Source of the DNA: Micromonospora humi
GTDB taxonomy: Bacteria > Actinomycetota > Actinomycetes > Mycobacteriales > Micromonosporaceae
Length of the DNA stretch: 64,000 nucleotides
NCBI RefSeq assembly: GCF_900090105.1
Contig: NZ_FMDM01000003.1
Span: 458,029-522,028, forward strand
Direction: 5' to 3'
The notes under the pieces were generated by a model, which was given only the letters and a program-made list of their open reading frames with translations, was not told the origin of the DNA and ran no database searches. A program made the translations under genes and the position numbers. Numbering within the stretch: position 1 is the first letter of the stretch; every line of letters begins with the position of its first letter. This document shows, one piece after another, positions 43,028-51,665 of the stretch.

Positions 43028-44476
43028 ATGCCTGACCTGCTGAACTGGCTGCAGGAGTTGCCGCCCCTGCTGATCTACCTGGTCGCCGCGACGATCGTCG
43101 CGGGCGAGACCGCGGTGATCGTCGGGCTGCTGGTGCCGGGCGAGGCGACCCTGCTGCTGGTCGGCTTCCTAGCGTACGCGGGGACGCTACGGCTCGCCCC
43201 CGCGCTGCTGGCCATGACGGCCGCCGCCGTGATCGGAGACACACTCGCCTACCGCGCCGGGCGCCGGTACGGGCCCCGGTTACGCGCCTCCGGTCTCGGC
43301 GCCCGGATCGGGCCGCACCGGTGGCGACGGGCCGAGGAGTTGCTGGACCGCCTCGGCGGGCGCGCCATGACCGCCGCCCGGTGGATCGCCTTCGCCCGCA
43401 CACTGGCGCCCCGGCTGGCCGGCGGGGCCGGGATGCCGTACCGGCGGTTCGCGCCGTGGAACCTGGCCGGGGTGGTGAGCTGGGTCGGCGGTTCGGTGCT
43501 CGCCGGCTACCTGGCCGGCGAGTCGTACGAGCGGGTGTCGAAGCTGCTGGGGCGGGCCACCGGGGCGGTGCTGGTGCTGCTGGTGTGCCTGCTCGGCGTG
43601 GTGCTTGCCGGTCGTTGGCTGGGGCGTAACCCGGACCCGGCCCGGGCGCTGGTGACCCGCGCCGCCGCGTTGCCCCCGTCGCGCTGGCTGCGGTCCCGCT
43701 ACGGGGTGCTGTTCTTCCTGGTCGGCATGCGGGTCGGCCCGGTCTGGACGCTGCTGATCAACCTGGCGCTCGGGCTGGTGCTGCTGTTCGCCGTGGGGCT
43801 GGCGATGGCCGCGTTGCTGGAGGCGGTGGTCCGGCACAGCGGGCTCGGGGTGCTCGACGGGCTGGTCGGCGACTGGTTCACCGCCCGGCGTACCCCCGGG
43901 GTGGCCGACGCGGCGCTGGCCGCGGTCTCGGTGCTGCGCGGCTGGGTGCTGATCACCGCGGTGGCAGTGGTGGCGGCGGTGGTGGCCCGGCGGCAGCGAC
44001 CCTGGCGCGCGGACCTGCTCGGCGTGGTCGGCACGGTCGGCGCGGCCGTGCCGCTGGTGCTGCTGGTCGTGGTCGCCGACCTGACCGGTCCGGGCGGCCC
44101 GGACCGCGTGCGGGACCTGTTCCCCGGCCAGAACGCGGTGGTGACGGCGAGCTTCGGCACCCTGGCGTGGCTGCTGGGGCGCGGGGCACGCTGGCCGGCC
44201 GCGGTGGCCGTCTGGACGATCGCCTCGGCCGGCGTGGTCGCGGTCACCGGGGCCCGGCTCTACCTGGGCTGGAGCACGGTCACCGGCACCGCCTCGTCGG
44301 TGCTGCTGGGCGCCGCCTGGACCGCCGTGTTCGTGGTCGCCTGGGCGACCCGGGAGCGGGTGGCGGACGCCGGCCCGCCGGCCCCGACGGACGCCGGCCC
44401 GGACGGCGTCGGGGCCGAGGCGGCGGCGCCGCCCCGGCCCCGGGAGCGCCGGCCGACGTCGCGGGGACCACGTTGA
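43028..44476 (+). CDS. DedA (SNARE-associated) membrane protein fused to a PAP2-like domain
   Basis: The 482-residue fusion has an N-terminal DedA domain ([63 protein letters not shown]), which flips lipids such as undecaprenyl phosphate. A C-terminal, six-span PAP2-type domain follows. The PAP2 catalytic motifs are degenerate: the PSGH site reads FPGQNA, and the third motif [13 protein letters not shown] lacks the usual His and Asp. A disordered Pro/Ala tail ends the protein. Comparable DedA-PAP2 fusions occur in actinobacteria, but the PAP2 half here is probably not an active phosphatase. Confidence 0.85.
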   Translation: MPDLLNWLQELPPLLIYLVAATIVAGETAVIVGLLVPGEATLLLVGFLAYAGTLRLAPALLAMTAAAVIGDTLAYRAGRRYGPRLRASGLGARIGPHRWRRAEELLDRLGGRAMTAARWIAFARTLAPRLAGGAGMPYRRFAPWNLAGVVSWVGGSVLAGYLAGESYERVSKLLGRATGAVLVLLVCLLGVVLAGRWLGRNPDPARALVTRAAALPPSRWLRSRYGVLFFLVGMRVGPVWTLLINLALGLVLLFAVGLAMAALLEAVVRHSGLGVLDGLVGDWFTARRTPGVADAALAAVSVLRGWVLITAVAVVAAVVARRQRPWRADLLGVVGTVGAAVPLVLLVVVADLTGPGGPDRVRDLFPGQNAVVTASFGTLAWLLGRGARWPAAVAVWTIASAGVVAVTGARLYLGWSTVTGTASSVLLGAAWTAVFVVAWATRERVADAGPPAPTDAGPDGVGAEAAAPPRPRERRPTSRGPR

Positions 44477-44524
44477 CCCGTCGATGCCTGTTAGGGTGCG
44501 CCGACGGAACCACGGGGAGGTTCG

Positions 44525-45409
44525 ATGCGGCGAGGAGTCGGCCGGTTGGCCGCGGCTGCGATGGTGGCGCTGCTGGCGGCGGGGGCGGTGACCGGCTGCG
44601 GCGACGAGGAGCCACCGGTTCGCGGGGTGGCGGCGGAGCTGCCCACCGAGGCGCCGGTCGAGGAGCCCGCGGCGGAGGACCCCGTCGACGCGCCGGCCGA
44701 CGCGCCGAGCGAGGAGCCGCCCGGCGTCGCGGCGATGGGCGGCCGGCCCAGCCCCACCGCGTCGGCGAGCGCGAAGCCGCGGCCGAAGCCGTCGCGCACG
44801 TCCACCGCGCCGCTGGCGCGGCCGAAGCCGCCGACCGAGACCCGGGTGCCGCCGGCGCCGAAGCCGCCGGCCAGCGGCTGCAAGCCGAGCTACAAGGGCA
44901 CCAAGGCGAGCCAGAGTCAGGTGAAGAAGGCGTTGACCGACGCCGCGGCGCGCACCTACTGGCCCACCTCCGCGCCGGACATCCGCATCCCGTCGACCCT
45001 GATGAAGGCCACCGCCTGGCAGGAGAGCGGCTGGCAGTCCAACATCTACGCCTGCGACACCGGCGTCGGGCTGATGCAGGTCATGCCGGCCACCGCGGAG
45101 TGGATGAACCAGCGGTTCGAGCAGTCGTACGACATCGACGACTACCGGGACAACGCCTACCTGGGCGGCACCTACCTGGCGTGGCTCACCAAGTACATCG
45201 GCGACATGTACTTCGAGTCGGACTACCGGCTCGACGCCGCGCTGTGCACCTCGGAGTTGAACTCCTGCCTGCTCAACGCGGTGATCTCGGCGTACAACTT
45301 CGGGCACGCGGCGGTGGCGCGGGAGGGGAAGCCGTTGACCATCCCGAACCCGCAGTACGTGTACAACGTGCGCGAGCTGATGACCGGCTGCGAGTGCCTC
45401 GCATTCTGA
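44525..45409 (+). CDS. Lytic transglycosylase (SLT) lipoprotein
   Basis: The 294-residue protein has a lipoprotein signal (lipobox VTGC, Cys25), about 90 residues of Pro/Ala/Glu-rich wall-spanning linker, and a C-terminal SLT domain. In this domain LMKATAWQESGWQSNIYACDTGVGLMQVMPATAEWM contains the catalytic Glu, followed by YLGGTYLAWLTKYIGD and ISAYNFGHAAVAR. It would cleave glycan strands with formation of anhydro-muropeptides. Extra Cys pairs (CTSELNSC, CECLAF) suggest disulfides. Confidence 0.88.
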   Translation: MRRGVGRLAAAAMVALLAAGAVTGCGDEEPPVRGVAAELPTEAPVEEPAAEDPVDAPADAPSEEPPGVAAMGGRPSPTASASAKPRPKPSRTSTAPLARPKPPTETRVPPAPKPPASGCKPSYKGTKASQSQVKKALTDAAARTYWPTSAPDIRIPSTLMKATAWQESGWQSNIYACDTGVGLMQVMPATAEWMNQRFEQSYDIDDYRDNAYLGGTYLAWLTKYIGDMYFESDYRLDAALCTSELNSCLLNAVISAYNFGHAAVAREGKPLTIPNPQYVYNVRELMTGCECLAF

Positions 45410-45420
45410 TCCGACCGGCA

Positions 45421-45455
45421 CGGCCGGGGGCGGGCGGCACGCCCACCCCCGGCCG
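45421..45455. terminator. Bidirectional terminator between SLT and MMPL genes
   Basis: The arms CGGCCGGGGGCGGGC (45421-45435) and GCCCACCCCCGGCCG (45441-45455) pair with one G-U. The hairpin ends 5 nt before the convergent MMPL stop. Confidence 0.78.
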
Positions 45456-45460
45456 GTTCG

Positions 45461-47596
45461 TCAGTCCCGGGCGGTGACCGGCTCGGCCGGCGCGCCTGCG
45501 GTCCCGGCGGGCGCCTCGGGCTCCCGGGTGATCTTCCCGGGCCACCAGAACCGGTCCCCGAGCAGGAACGCCAGGGCCGGCACCAGCACGGTGCGGACCA
45601 GCAGCGTGTCCAGCAGCACGCCGACGCAGACGATGATCCCGATCTGGGTGAGCGTGATCAGCGGCAGCACCCCCAGCACCGCGAAGACCGCGGCCAGCAG
45701 CACGCCGGCGCTGGTGATGACGCCGCCGGTGACCCGCAGCGCCGACAGCATGCCGTCGCGGGTGCCCGTCCGGCGGGCGTCCTCCCGGGCGCGGGTGACC
45801 AGGAAGATGTTGTAGTCCACGCCGAGCGCGACCAGGAACACGAACGCCAGCAGCAGCACCCCGCTGTCCAGCGCCGGGAAGCCCAGAACGTGGTCGAAGA
45901 TCAGCCAGGCCGCGCCGAGGCTGGCGAAGAACGACGCGATCACGGTCAGCACCAGCAGCAGCGGGGCCAGCAGGCCGCGCAGCAGCAGCACCAGCACGGC
46001 GCCGACGAGCAGCAGGATGATCGGCAGGATCAGTCGCAGGTCCTTGGTGTTGGCCTGGCCCGAGTCGTAGGTGGCGGCGACCGTGCCGCCGACCAGGGCG
46101 CCGTCCGGTGCGTCCGCGCCGTCGACGGTGGGCGGCGCGGAGTCCGGCACGGCGGCGACCGCGTCGCGCAGCGCCACCACCGCGCGGTCGGAGGCGGCGG
46201 TGCCGGGCTCGGCGGTGAGCACCACGTCGATCTGGGCGATCCGGTCGCCGGCGGTGCTCGGCCGGGCGGAGGCGACGCCGTCGACCGCGCCGGCGGCGGC
46301 GAGGACCGCCGGGGCGGCCTGCGGGTTGGTGAGCACGGCGACCGGCTGGGTGCTGCCGGCCGGGAACGCCCGCGCGAGGGTCTCGGCGCCGGTGACCGCC
46401 TCGGGGCGCTCCCGGAACTGCTCGGTCTCGGACAGTCCGGTGCGGATGCCCAGCCCGCCCAGGGCGAGACCGCCGAGGAGCAGGACGGACAGGACGGCGA
46501 CCGGCAGCGGCCGGCGGACGACCAGTTCGCCGAGGCGACCCCAGAGCCGGCCCTCGCGGGCGGCGCTGCCCACCTTCGGCACGAACGGCCAGAACAGGCC
46601 CCGGCCGAAGAGCACCAGCGCGGCGGGGAGCACGAACAGCGCGGAGAGCATGGCGAAGACCACGCCGATGGCGCAGGCCACCGCGAGTGCCCGGTTGGTC
46701 TCCTGCTCGGACAGCAGCAGCGTCAGCACGCCGAGCACGACCGTGCCGCCGCTGGCCAGGATCGGCTCGGCGGTGCGCCGCAGGGCGGCCCGCATGGCCG
46801 TGAACCGGTTCTCCTCGCGGCGCAGCTCCTCGCGGTAGCGGGCGATGAGCAGCAGGGCGTAGTCGGTCGCGGCGCCGAAGACCAGCACGCTGGCGATGCC
46901 GGTGACCTGGCCGCTCGGCAGGTAGATGCCCAGCGCGGGCACCACGGTCTCCACCGTGCGCAGGGTGAACTGCTCGGCGGCGGCGACCACCAGCAGCGGG
47001 ACGAGCCACAGGAACGGGCTGCGATAGGTGACCAGCAGCAGCAGCGCCACGACCGCGGCGGTGACCAGCAGCAGCGTGGTGTCGGCGCCCTGGAACACCT
47101 TGCTCAGGTCGGCGGTGAAGGCGGGACCGCCGGTGACCTCGACGGTCAGGTCGTCGGGCAGGCCGGCGACGGCGTCGCGCACCTTGACCACCTCGTCGAC
47201 GACTGCCTGCTGATCGCCCGCGGTGGACAGCGGCACGGCGACCAGCGCGACGGTGCCGTCCGGGGAGAGCTGGGCGGGGGAGACCCGCCCGCCGACGGCG
47301 AGCGCGCCGAGCTTGCCGGCGGCGCCGTCGAGCGCGCTGCGGTCGGACGCGCTGAGCGGGGCCCGGTCGGCGCGGCTCACCACCACCAGCGCGGCCTGGG
47401 TGTCGCGGGACGGGAGCTGGTCCTGGAGGCGTTCGACCTGCGTCGACTGCCACTCGACGGACAGGCCGGTGGCGGAGACCGGTTGGGGGTTGTCCGGCTT
47501 GGGTAGACCGAACACGACCGCGCCGACGACGAGGGCGGCGACCACGGTCAGCCAGGCGGCCAACCGGCCCCGGGCGACGCGGGTGAACAGGGACAT
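45461..47596 (-). CDS. MMPL family RND-type transporter
   Basis: The 711-residue inner-membrane transporter has two repeats, each with an extracytoplasmic porter domain and a membrane bundle. Membrane motifs include GIASVLVFGAATDYALLLIARYREELR and LAFVFLVALGVDYNIFLVTRAREDARR, which carry the Asp/Tyr proton-relay residues (GxxxDY). MMPL proteins export lipids or drugs. An AGG-type ribosome site lies 6 nt before ATG 47596. The divergent MarR gene suggests drug-responsive control. Confidence 0.92.
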   Translation of the reverse strand: MSLFTRVARGRLAAWLTVVAALVVGAVVFGLPKPDNPQPVSATGLSVEWQSTQVERLQDQLPSRDTQAALVVVSRADRAPLSASDRSALDGAAGKLGALAVGGRVSPAQLSPDGTVALVAVPLSTAGDQQAVVDEVVKVRDAVAGLPDDLTVEVTGGPAFTADLSKVFQGADTTLLLVTAAVVALLLLVTYRSPFLWLVPLLVVAAAEQFTLRTVETVVPALGIYLPSGQVTGIASVLVFGAATDYALLLIARYREELRREENRFTAMRAALRRTAEPILASGGTVVLGVLTLLLSEQETNRALAVACAIGVVFAMLSALFVLPAALVLFGRGLFWPFVPKVGSAAREGRLWGRLGELVVRRPLPVAVLSVLLLGGLALGGLGIRTGLSETEQFRERPEAVTGAETLARAFPAGSTQPVAVLTNPQAAPAVLAAAGAVDGVASARPSTAGDRIAQIDVVLTAEPGTAASDRAVVALRDAVAAVPDSAPPTVDGADAPDGALVGGTVAATYDSGQANTKDLRLILPIILLLVGAVLVLLLRGLLAPLLLVLTVIASFFASLGAAWLIFDHVLGFPALDSGVLLLAFVFLVALGVDYNIFLVTRAREDARRTGTRDGMLSALRVTGGVITSAGVLLAAVFAVLGVLPLITLTQIGIIVCVGVLLDTLLVRTVLVPALAFLLGDRFWWPGKITREPEAPAGTAGAPAEPVTARD

Positions 47597-47642
47597 CGGG
47601 AGCCTCACATGCCTTCTGCCGGTTGATTCTCGCCAGCCGAGT

Positions 47643-47659
47643 ATCTTGATGAGCGAGAT
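47643..47659. promoter_or_regulatory. Candidate MarR operator between MMPL and marR
   Basis: The arms ATCTTG and CGAGAT, separated by 5 nt, form a near-perfect inverted repeat (one mismatch) in the 79-bp divergent gap. ATCTTGA-type half sites are typical of MarR-family boxes. Binding here could repress both genes. Confidence 0.5.
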
Positions 47660-47675
47660 TATCCGGGAAGGCTCT

Positions 47676-48245
47676 ATGCTGCAACCGGACCGGGCAGGGG
47701 GGTGGCGGCGAGCGGTGGCGGGGCACGGCATGTACCGGCGACGGGACGACCCACGAGGGCGGCTGGTCGCCGAGATCGCCAACGACCTGCGTCGCTACTC
47801 CACCGACGCGCAGCACGTCGGGCACGCGTTCGCCGGGCTGCACGGGCTGAACCCGACCGACCTGCAGGCGCTGATCGCGGTGATGGAGGCCGAGCTGGTG
47901 GGCGACCCGATCACCCCCGGCCGCCTCGGCGACGTGCTCAACCTCTCGTCCGGGTCGGTCACCGCCCTGGTCGACCGCCTGGAGCGCGCGGGTCACATCC
48001 GGCGCGACCGGGACACCGCCGACCGGCGCAAGATCCTGCTGCACTACGCCGACCGGGGCGCCACCCTGGCGCAGAGCTTCTTCGGCCCGCTGGGCCGGCG
48101 CACCGACGAGGTGATGGACCGGTTCACCGACGACGAGCTGGCCGTGGTGCACCGGTTCATGCGGGAGATGGTGCGCAGCATGCGCGCGCACCGCGACGAG
48201 GTGCGCGCCGCCCGGGGCGGCGCCGAGCCGGCCGGCGACCGTTGA
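47676..48245 (+). CDS. MarR family transcriptional regulator
   Basis: The 189-residue protein has the MarR winged helix: LHGLNPTDLQALIAVME, TPGRLGDVLNLSSGSVTALVDRLERAGHIRRDRDTADRRKILLHYADRG. ATG 47676 is chosen because GAAGG lies 5 nt upstream; the in-frame ATG at 47649 falls inside the candidate operator. It probably controls the divergent MMPL transporter and itself, and the hydrolase gene just downstream may be co-transcribed. Confidence 0.88.
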   Translation: MLQPDRAGGWRRAVAGHGMYRRRDDPRGRLVAEIANDLRRYSTDAQHVGHAFAGLHGLNPTDLQALIAVMEAELVGDPITPGRLGDVLNLSSGSVTALVDRLERAGHIRRDRDTADRRKILLHYADRGATLAQSFFGPLGRRTDEVMDRFTDDELAVVHRFMREMVRSMRAHRDEVRAARGGAEPAGDR

Positions 48246-48247
48246 CC

Positions 48248-49924
48248 GTGCGGCTGGTCACCCGGCTCGCATCGGCGGCGCTGCGGCTGCCCGCCGCCCG
48301 CACCGGCCGGGTCACCGTCACCCGCGACCTTCCGGTACGGGTCCGCGACGGCACCACCCTGCGCACCGACCACTACGCGCCGGGGCTGCCCGGTGCCGCC
48401 TGCGTGCTGATCCGCACCCCGTACGGGCGGGGTGGCCCGATGCGGCTGCTCGGCCGGCTGGTCGCCGAGCGCGGCTTCCACGTGGTGATCCAGTCCTGCC
48501 GCGGCACGTACGGCTCCGGTGGCGAGTTCGCGCCGCTGGTGCACGAGCGCGACGACGGGTTGGACACCCTCGACTGGCTGCGCCGACAGCCCTGGTGGAC
48601 CGGCGCGTTCGGCATGTTCGGCGCCAGCTACCAGGGTTTCGTGCAGTGGGCGGTGGCCGCCGAGGCGGGCGACGAGCTGCGCGCGATGGTCGCGGTGGTG
48701 ACCGCCTCGGCGACCCGCGACTCGACGTACGCGGGGGAGTCCTTCGCGCTGGACACGGTGCTCACCTGGGCGGAGCTGCTGCAGGCGCAGACCGTGCCCT
48801 GGCTGGCCCGGCAGTGGGAACTCAAGCGTGGCCAGCCCCGGCTGGTCCGCGCGTTGACCCACCTGCCGCTGGCCGAGGCGGACCGGGTCGCCACCGGTGT
48901 GACGGTGCCGTTCTTCCAGGAGTGGCTCCGCCACCACACGCCGGACGCCGACTACTGGCGCGCCCGGGTCTTCGGCGACCGGATCGAGGAGGTCCGCGCG
49001 CCGGTCGCGATGGTCAGCGGCTGGCAGGACATCTTCCTGCCGGCCCAGCTCGACGACTACGCGCGGCTGCGCGCCGCCGGCGCCCGTCCGAGGCTGACCG
49101 TCGGCCCGTGGACGCACGGCAGCCCGGGGCTGCTGGTCGCGTCCCTGCGGGAGGGGCTGGACTGGTTCGCCGAGCACCTGGCCGGGCGGGCGGGGCCACC
49201 GCGCGCGGCAGCGGAGCGCGCGTCGGTCCGGGTGCACGTCGGTGGCGCCGGGGGCGGCTGGCGGGACCTGCCGGACTGGCCGCCGCCGGCCACGGCGACG
49301 CGCTGGCACCTGCAACCCGACGGCGGCCTCGCCCCCGAACCACCGGCCGGCGGCGGGCCGGACCGGATCCGGTACGACCCGGCCGACCCGACCCCCTCGC
49401 TGGGCGGGCCGCTGCTGGTGGCCCAGCGGGCGGGCGCGGTGGACAACCGGCCGGTGGAGTCCCGCCCGGACGTGCTGACCTACACCAGCGAGCCGGTGCG
49501 CGAGGCGGTGGAGGTGGTCGGGCCGGTGCGCGCCGAACTCCACCTGCGCAGCGAGCTGTCCTACCTGGACGTGTTCGTGCGGCTGTGCGACGTGGACCGC
49601 TGCGGACGCTCCTGGAACGTCTGCGACGGCCTGGTCCGCGTCGAACCGGGACGGTTCCCGGACGACGGGTCCGGTGTGCTCCGGGTGCCGGTCACGCTCT
49701 GGCCGACCGCCCACCGGTTCGCGCCCGGGCACCGGCTGCGGCTCCAGGTCTCCGGCGGCGCCCACCCGCGCTACGCGCGCAATCCCGGCACCGGCGAGCC
49801 GCTCGGCACCGCAGTCACGCTCCGTGCCGGATGGCGAGAGGTGCTGCTCGATCGCGAGCACCCTTCGGCTGTGCTGCTGCCGCTCGTAGCCGCTTCGTCC
49901 ACAGCGGGCAGACTTCGAAAATAG
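48248..49924 (+). CDS. CocE/NonD family hydrolase (X-Pro dipeptidyl-peptidase S15 type)
   Basis: The 558-residue alpha/beta hydrolase has the nucleophile elbow GMFGASYQGF, catalytic Asp in VSGWQDIFLPAQ and His in VGPWTHGSPG. A C-terminal jelly-roll domain (LHLRSELSYLDVFVRLCDVD, FAPGHRLRLQVSGGAHPRYARN) completes the CocE architecture. Substrates are esters, amides or acylated antibiotics. GTG 48248 follows the marR stop by 2 nt; TTG 48242, overlapping that stop, is the alternative. Coupling to a MarR regulator hints at detoxification. Confidence 0.87.
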   Translation: MRLVTRLASAALRLPAARTGRVTVTRDLPVRVRDGTTLRTDHYAPGLPGAACVLIRTPYGRGGPMRLLGRLVAERGFHVVIQSCRGTYGSGGEFAPLVHERDDGLDTLDWLRRQPWWTGAFGMFGASYQGFVQWAVAAEAGDELRAMVAVVTASATRDSTYAGESFALDTVLTWAELLQAQTVPWLARQWELKRGQPRLVRALTHLPLAEADRVATGVTVPFFQEWLRHHTPDADYWRARVFGDRIEEVRAPVAMVSGWQDIFLPAQLDDYARLRAAGARPRLTVGPWTHGSPGLLVASLREGLDWFAEHLAGRAGPPRAAAERASVRVHVGGAGGGWRDLPDWPPPATATRWHLQPDGGLAPEPPAGGGPDRIRYDPADPTPSLGGPLLVAQRAGAVDNRPVESRPDVLTYTSEPVREAVEVVGPVRAELHLRSELSYLDVFVRLCDVDRCGRSWNVCDGLVRVEPGRFPDDGSGVLRVPVTLWPTAHRFAPGHRLRLQVSGGAHPRYARNPGTGEPLGTAVTLRAGWREVLLDREHPSAVLLPLVAASSTAGRLRK

Positions 49925-50081
49925 CGGCTCTGAGCTGGGATTTTCCCTCCATGGAGGATACGCTCCAGACAAGTGCCCGTCGCAGTGCAGTCATCCGGTA
50001 GGGGCGCGTCCGCAGATTTCACCCCATCACCCGTCGTGATTGTCACGCCCTTGCCGAGCATCGATCGGAAGGGGATCTGCC

Positions 50082-50990
50082 ATGACGTCGGCCCCGGCAA
50101 ACCTGCTGGCCGTCCGCACCCTGTTACTCACCTATCTCAACGTCGACAAGAACGTCGTCCGCGACGCCGACCTCGAGCCGGCGGAGGTCGGCATCGTCGG
50201 CGACCCCAGTCACCGGGGCGGCTACCACTGTGGCTCGGACCGGGTGGTCGCGAACGACTATTCGGTGGTGGAGTCCACCCGGGACCGTTCCGGACTGACG
50301 CTCTACGCCTCCGCGCTGGACGTCGGCACGTTCTCGGTCCGCTCCGGCGGCGCCACGCACACGCTGCGGACGTTCTCCACCTGGCTGGTGGCGCAGTGCG
50401 CGGCGAACGCGACCGACGCCCGGGACATCCGGGAGGTCATCTACTCCCCGGACGGCCGCACCGTGCGGCGGTGGGACCGGCTGGGCAAGCGCACCACCGG
50501 CGACAGCAGTCACCTGTACCACACCCACATCAGCTTCTTCCGCGACTCGACCAAGGCGGGCCGGGACCAGACCCCGCTGTTCCGCCGCTACCTCACCGCG
50601 ATCGGCCTGATCGCCCCCGCGAACCCGGAGACCGACATGGAACAGACCGACAAGCTCATCCGCAACACCGGCTCGTCCAGCCGTACGGTCGGCGACGTCT
50701 TCGCCGACCTGCAGAACCTGCGCAACTGGCTGATCTCGCCGGTCGGCACCGCCGGACTGGTCAATCCGCCGCCGGCGAACTCGCCGTTGCAGCAGATGCT
50801 GGCGATGCTCCAGGCCTGGCCGGCGCTCGTGGCGCAGGTCAACGAGCTGTCTGGCAAGGACTTCACCGACGAGCAGCAGATCGTCACCGGCGTCCTCGCC
50901 GGTCTGCCACCGGAGAAGATCGCCGCGGCCATCCCGCCGCAGATCGCCCGGGACGTCGCCGACGAACTGTCCCGGCGCCTCACCGCCTGA
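50082..50990 (+). CDS. M15-like peptidase-related protein, endolysin-like, function uncertain
   Basis: The 302-residue protein has GGYHCGSDRVVANDYSVVESTRDRSGLTLYASALDVGTF, and later SHLYHTHISFFRDS. The His, Asp and HxH positions resemble the zinc ligands of M15-type DD-peptidase/endolysin folds. Similar proteins occur as single genes in actinomycetes and as lysins of their phages. The last 130 residues are helical with no motif (LQNLRNWLIS, MLAMLQAWPALVAQVNEL). It has no signal peptide. No other phage gene is near. GGAAGGGG precedes the ATG. Confidence 0.5.
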   Translation: MTSAPANLLAVRTLLLTYLNVDKNVVRDADLEPAEVGIVGDPSHRGGYHCGSDRVVANDYSVVESTRDRSGLTLYASALDVGTFSVRSGGATHTLRTFSTWLVAQCAANATDARDIREVIYSPDGRTVRRWDRLGKRTTGDSSHLYHTHISFFRDSTKAGRDQTPLFRRYLTAIGLIAPANPETDMEQTDKLIRNTGSSSRTVGDVFADLQNLRNWLISPVGTAGLVNPPPANSPLQQMLAMLQAWPALVAQVNELSGKDFTDEQQIVTGVLAGLPPEKIAAAIPPQIARDVADELSRRLTA

Positions 50991-50998
50991 TCCGCCCA

Positions 50999-51025
50999 CG
51001 CCGCGACGACTGCAGCGTCGCGGCG
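50999..51025 (+). terminator. Hairpin terminator after the M15-like gene
   Basis: The arms CGCCGCGACG (50999-51008) and CGTCGCGGCG (51016-51025) are perfectly complementary, with a 7-nt loop, 8 nt after the stop. Confidence 0.65.
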
Positions 51026-51051
51026 CCGGGTCCCGAAGTTCAGCAATAATC

Positions 51052-51061
51052 ATTGCGCAAT
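51052..51061. promoter_or_regulatory. Candidate ArsR-family operator
   Basis: The perfect palindrome ATTGCGCAAT lies 28 bp before the ArsR start. A second TTGCG half site follows after 6 nt (CTCTTGCGAA). The AT-rich stretch stands out against the GC-rich background. Autoregulation is inferred. Confidence 0.45.
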
Positions 51062-51089
51062 ATCTCTTGCGAATGTAAGACTCGGCCGC

Positions 51090-51665
51090 ATGGATCAGCC
51101 GACGGTCAGACAGGTCACCGACTCCCGGGTGCTCGCCGCGCTCGCCCACCCGCTCCGCCGCCGTCTCATGGACGTGCTCAAGGTCTACGGCCCGTGCACC
51201 GTGGGCATGCTCGCCGAGCGCACCGACCAGTCGCCGGCGAACGTCAGCCACCACCTCAAGGTGCTCGCGGCCGCCGACCTGCTGGTCGAGGCGCCCGAAC
51301 TGGCCCGCGACCGCCGGGAACGCTGGTGGAAGCCGCGCAACCGGGGAGTGCGCTGGTCGAACACCGACTTCGACGACGACCCCTCCGCCCGGGTGGTGGC
51401 CGACGCGGCCAGCTCGCTCAACCTGGAGCGCCACGCCGAGCTGGTGCGGTCCTGGCACGCCGCCCCCGAGGAGGCCCACGCCGCCTGGGGCGACGGACCG
51501 TTCAGCACCGACCACTGGCTGCACCTGACGCCGGACGAGCTGACCGAGCTCAGCCGCGAGGTGGTCGCCCTCTTCACCCGCTGGGCCGATCGCGCGCTGC
51601 CCGACGACGGGCAGACCCGCGAGCCGGTGTTCGTGTTCGCCCACGGCGTGCCGAGCCGGCCGTGA
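51090..51665 (+). CDS. ArsR-type HTH transcriptional regulator
   Basis: The 191-residue protein has an ArsR/HTH_20 winged helix (LAALAHPLRRRLMDVLKVYGPCTVGMLAERTDQSPANVSHHLKVLAAADLLVEAPELARDRRERWWKP). A helical C-terminal domain of unknown ligand follows (LERHAELVRSWHAAPEEAHAAW). No metal-binding Cys motif is present. It overlaps the MFS gene by GTGA, which makes that exporter the obvious target. Confidence 0.88.
   Translation: MDQPTVRQVTDSRVLAALAHPLRRRLMDVLKVYGPCTVGMLAERTDQSPANVSHHLKVLAAADLLVEAPELARDRRERWWKPRNRGVRWSNTDFDDDPSARVVADAASSLNLERHAELVRSWHAAPEEAHAAWGDGPFSTDHWLHLTPDELTELSREVVALFTRWADRALPDDGQTREPVFVFAHGVPSRP

Noticed and set aside
49946..49957. CCTCCATGGAGG palindrome before the M15-like gene
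   Set aside because: It is a 12-bp palindrome that is likely by chance at this base composition and lies close to the preceding stop. No matching regulator was found.
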